This document shows positions 59,442 to 62,786 of a stretch of 62,786 bases of DNA, piece by piece. This DNA is from DASXHD01 sp038239005 (GTDB lineage: Bacteria; Myxococcota_A; Polyangia; Polyangiales; Polyangiaceae): the NCBI GenBank assembly GCA_038239005.1, contig JBBSFE010000022.1:1-62786 (forward strand), given 5' to 3'. The notes below the pieces were generated by a model, which had not been told where the DNA came from, searched no databases, and saw nothing but the letters and a program-made list of their open reading frames with translations. Both the position numbers and the translations under genes were made by a program. Each line of letters opens with the position of its first letter. Positions within the stretch are counted from its first letter, which is position 1.

Positions 59442-59969
59442 TTACTCGTGGGCGGCGCGGCCGAAGGCCATTTCGAAGCCCACGGTTTTGGAGGCGCACT
59501 TCGTCCCATCGAGCTTGTATGTGTTGATGGCCGTCGTGATGCACGCGGTCGTGGCCGGGCCGAGCGTCTTGGCTTGGACGATGTCGGTCTTCGTGATCTT
59601 GCCGGTTCCGTCGATCGTGAACGTCACGCGGACGTGTCCGTCGATGGCAGGGTTACGTGTTGCGGCCGCCGACCAGCACTCTTTGACCTTCTTCCGGACC
59701 CGTTTTTCGATCGGAATGGCCTCGTCGCCGCAGACCGAGACACTTTTATCCACATCGTCCGTGGAACCAGCATCGGCTGCCGCGACCGCGCCTGCGTCCG
59801 TTTGCGCGCTCGCCGCGCTCGCGTCGCTTGCTGCGTCGCCGTCCATCGCTCCCGTCGCAGCGTCGCCATGCGCGGTTTGATCCGGGTTCGGCTCTTTCGG
59901 ATCACGACCGCCGCCGCACGCCGCAACGAGAAGCAAAAATGGCACCTGCGCTCCACGAATCCGACTCAT
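59442..59969 (-). CDS. lipoprotein with TonB-C/AgmX-like C-terminal domain
   Basis: 175 residues from the ATG at 59969. The lipobox is LLLVAACG. A long Ala/Asp/Ser linker (ASDASAASAQTDAGAVAAADAGSTDD) precedes a domain IEKRVRKKVKECWSAAATRNPAIDGHVRVTFTIDGTGKITKTDIVQAKTLGPATTACITTAI. That domain matches the AgmX/PglI-type TonB-C-like fold common in myxobacterial gliding and surface proteins. It lies 9 bp upstream of the NB-ARC gene on the same strand, so they may be cotranscribed. Confidence 0.85.
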   Translation of the reverse strand: MSRIRGAQVPFLLLVAACGGGRDPKEPNPDQTAHGDAATGAMDGDAASDASAASAQTDAGAVAAADAGSTDDVDKSVSVCGDEAIPIEKRVRKKVKECWSAAATRNPAIDGHVRVTFTIDGTGKITKTDIVQAKTLGPATTACITTAINTYKLDGTKCASKTVGFEMAFGRAAHE

Positions 59970-60110
59970 CCCCACATCGTACGCGCAGCGCGCGCGATCA
60001 CAATCAAACGAACTTTTTATCGTTCATTCAAACGTACAATTCAAACGCTATACTTTTCACTCTCCAGGCGAGGCGCTCAAACCCGGCCAAAACAAGCCTC
60101 GCGGTCGATC

Positions 60111-60142
60111 TGTGGACAACGTGGGGAGAACCTTGTGGATGA
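60111..60142 (+). promoter_or_regulatory. two DnaA-box-like sites next to A/T-rich tracts
   Basis: tgtggacaa (60111-60119) and tgtggatga (60134-60142) each differ at one position from the DnaA-box complement TGTGGATAA and are spaced 23 bp apart. They are followed by agaaaaaaag and gattttttt tracts and a gatcgc GATC. This resembles the DnaA-binding/unwinding arrangement seen near replication origins or dnaA promoters. No dnaA, dnaN or parAB gene is in the window, so an active origin is not established. Confidence 0.35.
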
Positions 60143-60852
60143 ATTGGTGAAGAAAAAAAGTGATTTGATCGCGATTTTTTTGTTGATCGACATCGCGCGG
60201 TTTGGCATAACGCCTTTCGAAGTTCGCGGTACGTCAGTTCCGCGAGCGGACGAGTCGTAGAAGCCGTTCAGGGCGCTGCGATGGGTCGAGTCGGATTCCG
60301 ACGCGAACCATCGAGCCGAAGAAAGTCGATGCTTGGAGCCGTCAGCCCCAGGCATCACCCTTCGGAGACAAAGGCGCGGGCGCTCTTCACTGCAAAGCCG
60401 TGAATCACGGTTGCGTGGTGGCGAGGTCCTGTCGAGTGCTCAGGGAGCGATCCCTTCTGGCATTCGATTCCCACGGTGAAAAGCCCCTCGGTTTTCGGAA
60501 AGGCGGTCTCGCTTCGCGGCAGACCAATCTGAACGAAGACCTCGGCGATCGATGCGGACGTGTAGCAGCACGGCAATGGGCTCCAACCCATCTGCCACGC
60601 ATCGAGAGTGACAGGAGGGGTTCGAAAGAGCACAGAGGAAGGACCGCGGAGAGCAATCTCCGATCGGGTCCGGCATCGTCGCGAGACGTGTCGGTTCATC
60701 TTTGCTCCGTTCTTTCGACCTGCGCGGTTCCCATGTCCTGCGAGCCCACCTTGAAAGGTGTCGTTCGTGGGGGCGAAAGCTCACGGGCTTTCGGGGCCGG
60801 GTCTCGAGCCCGGGTGTCGGGGAATGACGCGTAGCTCGCTGCGGCGCATCGA

Positions 60853-60892
60853 GATTGAGCCTACTTTGCAAAATAAAGAGGTGGGCTCAATC
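60853..60892. repeat. 12-bp inverted repeat with long loop
   Basis: gattgagcctac (60853-60864) pairs with gtgggctcaatc (60881-60892) with one mismatch (nine perfect pairs at the base) around a 16-nt A/T-rich loop. It lies in a gene-free stretch. It could be a terminator-like stem or an element end; no U-tract is obvious. Confidence 0.5.
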
Positions 60893-61036
60893 AGCGTGAA
60901 AAGCGCATCGTGCGTGGCAACGTTCGTAGGGCAATCCCCTACGGCGGGTGAGGACAACGCTCGCGGTTATGTGCTCGTGTGTCGTAATTAGAAAACTCGT
61001 TGCAGAAGTCGAGAGGCTACGACTGGCCTAGAGAAG

Positions 61037-62206
61037 TGTCCGCATCAATAAGATCCGCGGACATGAACGGGGGCCTAGCCAAAACCATCGTGTTTGCAAA
61101 AAGCAGCACGAGATCGTTTTGGTGAAGTGGCGTAGTGCAAGGCCTGGTGGCGGCAAAACCACCATGAGCCGAGCAAGGTCGCGGTATTGGGTCCATTCCC
61201 GGTGCAGCGCGGCGAGAGTCGCAAGACGCTCGCTGATGAAGAACACCTTTTGACGGAAGTGGTGCCGGATCGCACTCCAGCGCAAGTCTTCACGGACCTT
61301 GCTGGAAAGCGCTCTAGGCGCAGTTTTGATGAGTGGGCCGCTGTGAAGAGATTCACAAGCCGGTTCATCGAAGCAGCGCGACAGGCACCACACTGGTCCC
61401 TAGAACCAGAGCCACCTCGGCGGCGTGAAACCGCTAGGTGCTCGATTGCTCGACCGACGGGAGGCAACTCCTTCAGGCCGGGTGGCGTAAGCGGAAGCCG
61501 TAATAGTCCGAATACGCGAGACGCGATCTCATCGAGGGCGAACGAGGCACGGGTGCTCGAGATTGAAGCAGCAGATGGCAGAAACCGATCGCAAGCATCA
61601 TCGGTTGTAGAGCGCACGGCGTCGCAAGACGATGTGTGTAATCTGCAACCTAGTCGAAGGACTCCACGGACAACCGCCTGACGCGGCCCGCGGCCAAACC
61701 CTCCGGCGAAACGGTGCGCGAAACATCCTCGCGTTCAACTAAGAATTCATGGTGTTTCGGATTGCAGGCGCAAGTCTGCGATACGTCGATACGGTGGAAG
61801 GCATTCCGAGTCGAGGCTGTGTCATCCCTTTACGGGGCGGGCGCAAGTGCGATTCTGGCAAACGGGTCTTCTCCGACAAAGTCGTCGAAAGGCGGCAGGG
61901 TCGGGGCTTCTGGCGGGTGCGCAAGCATTCGTTGGTCGAGTCGGCAGTCGCAAGACCGCCGGCGTAAGTCGGGCGCACCGGTGAAAGCCATGCGTACGAC
62001 GAGCTCTCACCGGATGGAACCGGTTGGGGGTGCCTGTAAGCGACAAGGGATGCCAGAGGTCGGTGGATTCGTGGTGAAGGCTCTCTCAGCGGCAACAACG
62101 CGCGGAGGGTCAGCGTGGCAAGCATCGAAAGATGTGCTTCCAACGGGAGCTCGAGCTTCTAAAAAGAGCGCGGGGTCGGTCGATGGAGTCGGTTGCAAAA
62201 CCGATT
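61037..62206 (+). ncRNA. candidate large structured RNA with many GNRA hairpins
   Basis: Hairpins visible by eye: tgtccgc/gcggaca (61037-61063); ccaaaac/gttttgg with inner tcgtg/cacga (61079-61122); gcgagagtc-gcaa-gacgctcgc (61212-61233, 8 of 9 pairs); gggag-gcaa-ctcct (61459-61472); gcaggc-gcaa-gtctgc (61764-61779); ggcagtc-gcaa-gaccgcc (61943-61960, 6 of 7 pairs); ccggtga/tcaccgg (61978-62013); a GAAA-capped stem (62120-62139); agtcggtt-gcaa-aaccgatt (62187-62206). Five share a GCAA tetraloop. Group II introns are rich in GNRA loops, but no domain V or RT gene was found. Strand is assumed plus because GNRA loops are read on plus. Confidence 0.45.
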
Positions 62207-62670
62207 CACGGGGAAAGCAGGGCACGCATCACAAACCGTCGTACCGAAGCTGGCGAGGCTAACTACCTCTCCAAACCCTCCACGACTCTCATGACGCGAA
62301 TCATGCGGGGTCGATCGCGATGGGCATCGCTGCCAACCGATGACGCGCAGTTCGCGATTTGAATTCCGGAAGCGGGAAAATCAAATCGCACTGCGAGTGG
62401 CGTGTGAGTCGGCGACCAAGTGTCGCCAGAAATGGAGCCAAGCGGCTCGTTCCCACACAGCAAAGCAACTTCCACGAAGGGCGGCCCCGGCAACGGGTGT
62501 CCGCCCTCGTGCTTTTTGTGGTTCCCAATTCACGCAATCGAAGAGGACCGCCAAGGCGAGTATGAAGTGGCCCTCCAGTCAAGATAGAGCTCTCCCTGTG
62601 ACCGCGTTCTGAGCGGCGCATGTCGATGAGGAGGTTGTTTCGTGACAACGGGCGCTGGCGAAGTCTCGAG

Positions 62671-62786
62671 TGATCAGCGACAATTACTTCTGCCGGGTGG
62701 CGACAATTACTTTTGCCGGTCGGCGCCGACCTGACGGCGCGTGGGAGACTGCCTGTCCGAAGCTCCGGACGGGTGCTGGGGCTCAA
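62671..62786 (+). mobile_element. left end of an IS21-family insertion sequence
   Basis: gcgacaattacttctgccgg (62677-62696) and gcgacaattacttttgccgg (62700-62719) are near-identical 20-mers with one C/T difference at 23-bp spacing, the multiple terminal repeats typical of IS21 elements. The element probably begins at tgatcagcgac (62671). The frame following (from 62713) reads as the start of IstA. The rest lies beyond the window. Confidence 0.75.
62713..62786 (+). CDS. istA: IS21-family transposase IstA, N-terminal fragment
   Basis: After the terminal repeats the frame reads LPVGADLTARGRLPVRSSGRVLGL... to the window edge. R-G-R-L-P-V/M-R-x-x-x-x-V-L-x-L is the usual IstA N-terminus just before its HTH. 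No ATG is available; the start could be the TTG at 62713 or the CTG at 62731. The partner IstB would lie beyond the window. Confidence 0.55.
   Translation, partial: MPVGADLTARGRLPVRSSGRVLGL

Larger units (their letters stand above)
59970..62670. other. 2.7-kb region without recognisable protein genes
   Basis: The first ~130 bp are AT-rich (acaatcaaacgaactttttatcg...). DnaA-box-like sites lie at 60111-60142, a large inverted repeat at 60853-60892, and a hairpin-dense block at about 61037-62206. Open frames on both strands (for example 60355-60699 minus, 61187-61681 plus, 61714-62262 plus) are composition-poor and lack domain signatures. GC is lower and more even across codon positions than in the rest of the window. 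The stretch is bordered on the right by an IS21-family end. Confidence 0.6.

Noticed and set aside
56628..60260. A 1210-codon plus-strand open frame
   Set aside because: It is antisense to the NB-ARC regulator and the TonB-C-like lipoprotein, is Arg/His/Glu-rich without domains, and arises from GC-rich codon bias.
60355..60699. A 114-codon minus-strand open frame in the gene-free region
   Set aside because: Some stretches look protein-like (VTLDAWQMGWSPLP), but there is no family match, ribosome-binding site or neighbour support.
61037..62206. Group II intron
   Set aside because: GNRA loops fit, but I found no domain V (AGC triad, 2-nt bulge), no GUGYG start and no maturase gene; recorded only as an unassigned structured RNA.
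62301..62786. A 161-codon minus-strand open frame at the right edge
   Set aside because: It runs across the IS21 terminal repeats and lacks any domain; the IS end and IstA reading on the plus strand explain the sequence better.

Overview
The window looks like chromosomal DNA of a myxobacterium, most probably from the class Polyangia (Labilithrix/Sandaracinus-like). This is inferred from very high GC, about 18 predicted lipoproteins or exported proteins (many with Asp/Ala-rich linkers of the DASDASDA type after the signal peptide), a C-terminal MYXO-CTERM-like anchor, Ser/Thr kinase, FHA-GGDEF, HEAT-repeat and DUF4132 proteins, and a retron reverse transcriptase of the myxobacterial type. No rRNA, intact tRNA or CRISPR array was seen.

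Layout. 1-5.1 kb: an inverted-repeat-rich non-coding segment with two tRNA/tmRNA-3'-end-like direct repeats, a DUF1801 protein, a secreted seven-repeat RCC1 protein, and a divergent aldo/keto reductase-TetR pair with two perfect operator palindromes. 5.1-7.2 kb: a GFA-type zinc protein, a tiny Cys-repeat peptide, a two-CXXCH lipoprotein and a carboxypeptidase-regulatory-like lipoprotein. 7.2-13.8 kb: a metabolic block. A DUF2064 glycosyltransferase and a GT2 enzyme converge on a five-gene minus-strand operon (GT-C membrane protein, nucleoside-phosphorylase-fold protein, acyl-CoA dehydrogenase, cytosolic PhnD-like binding protein, radical SAM enzyme with a TusA-like N-terminus). 13.8-20.2 kb: frameshifted genes, an RCC1 remnant, lipoproteins and a secreted esterase.

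20.2-28.4 kb is the most interesting part. A retron (RT plus msr-msd RNA bounded by an 11-bp a1/a2 inverted repeat) lies directly downstream of an operon encoding a Cys-motif/acidic-tail protein and an 892-residue HEAT-repeat protein fused to an aldo/keto-reductase-like domain that appears to have lost its catalytic residues. A divergent DUF4132 giant shares the same start region. A second DUF4132 gene lies at 32.4-35.7 kb.

28.4-40.3 kb: an ArsR-SRPBCC pair, two convergent ferritin-like genes, a FecR-like protein, a DUF1906 glycoside-hydrolase-like lipoprotein with a MYXO-CTERM-like tail, and an internally deleted flavoprotein pseudogene. 40.3-45.4 kb: a signalling operon (PAS/GAF histidine kinase, TerB-like protein, Ser/Thr kinase with a cyclic-nucleotide-binding domain). 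46-51.7 kb: four consecutive large exported proteins. 52-60 kb: an acyltransferase, an EVE-domain/HEAT/FHA-GGDEF run, a leucine-rich lipoprotein, a 933-residue NB-ARC/TPR regulator and a TonB-C-like lipoprotein. 60-62.8 kb changes character: DnaA-box-like sequences, then about 1.2 kb with no credible gene but many GNRA-capped hairpins (candidate structured RNA), then the end of an IS21-family element.

Several genes (about 1.65, 14.56, 15.56, 15.62, 28.62 and 41.01 kb) are each broken by what looks like a single-base indel. Either the assembly carries indel errors or the strain is losing these genes; raw reads would decide.
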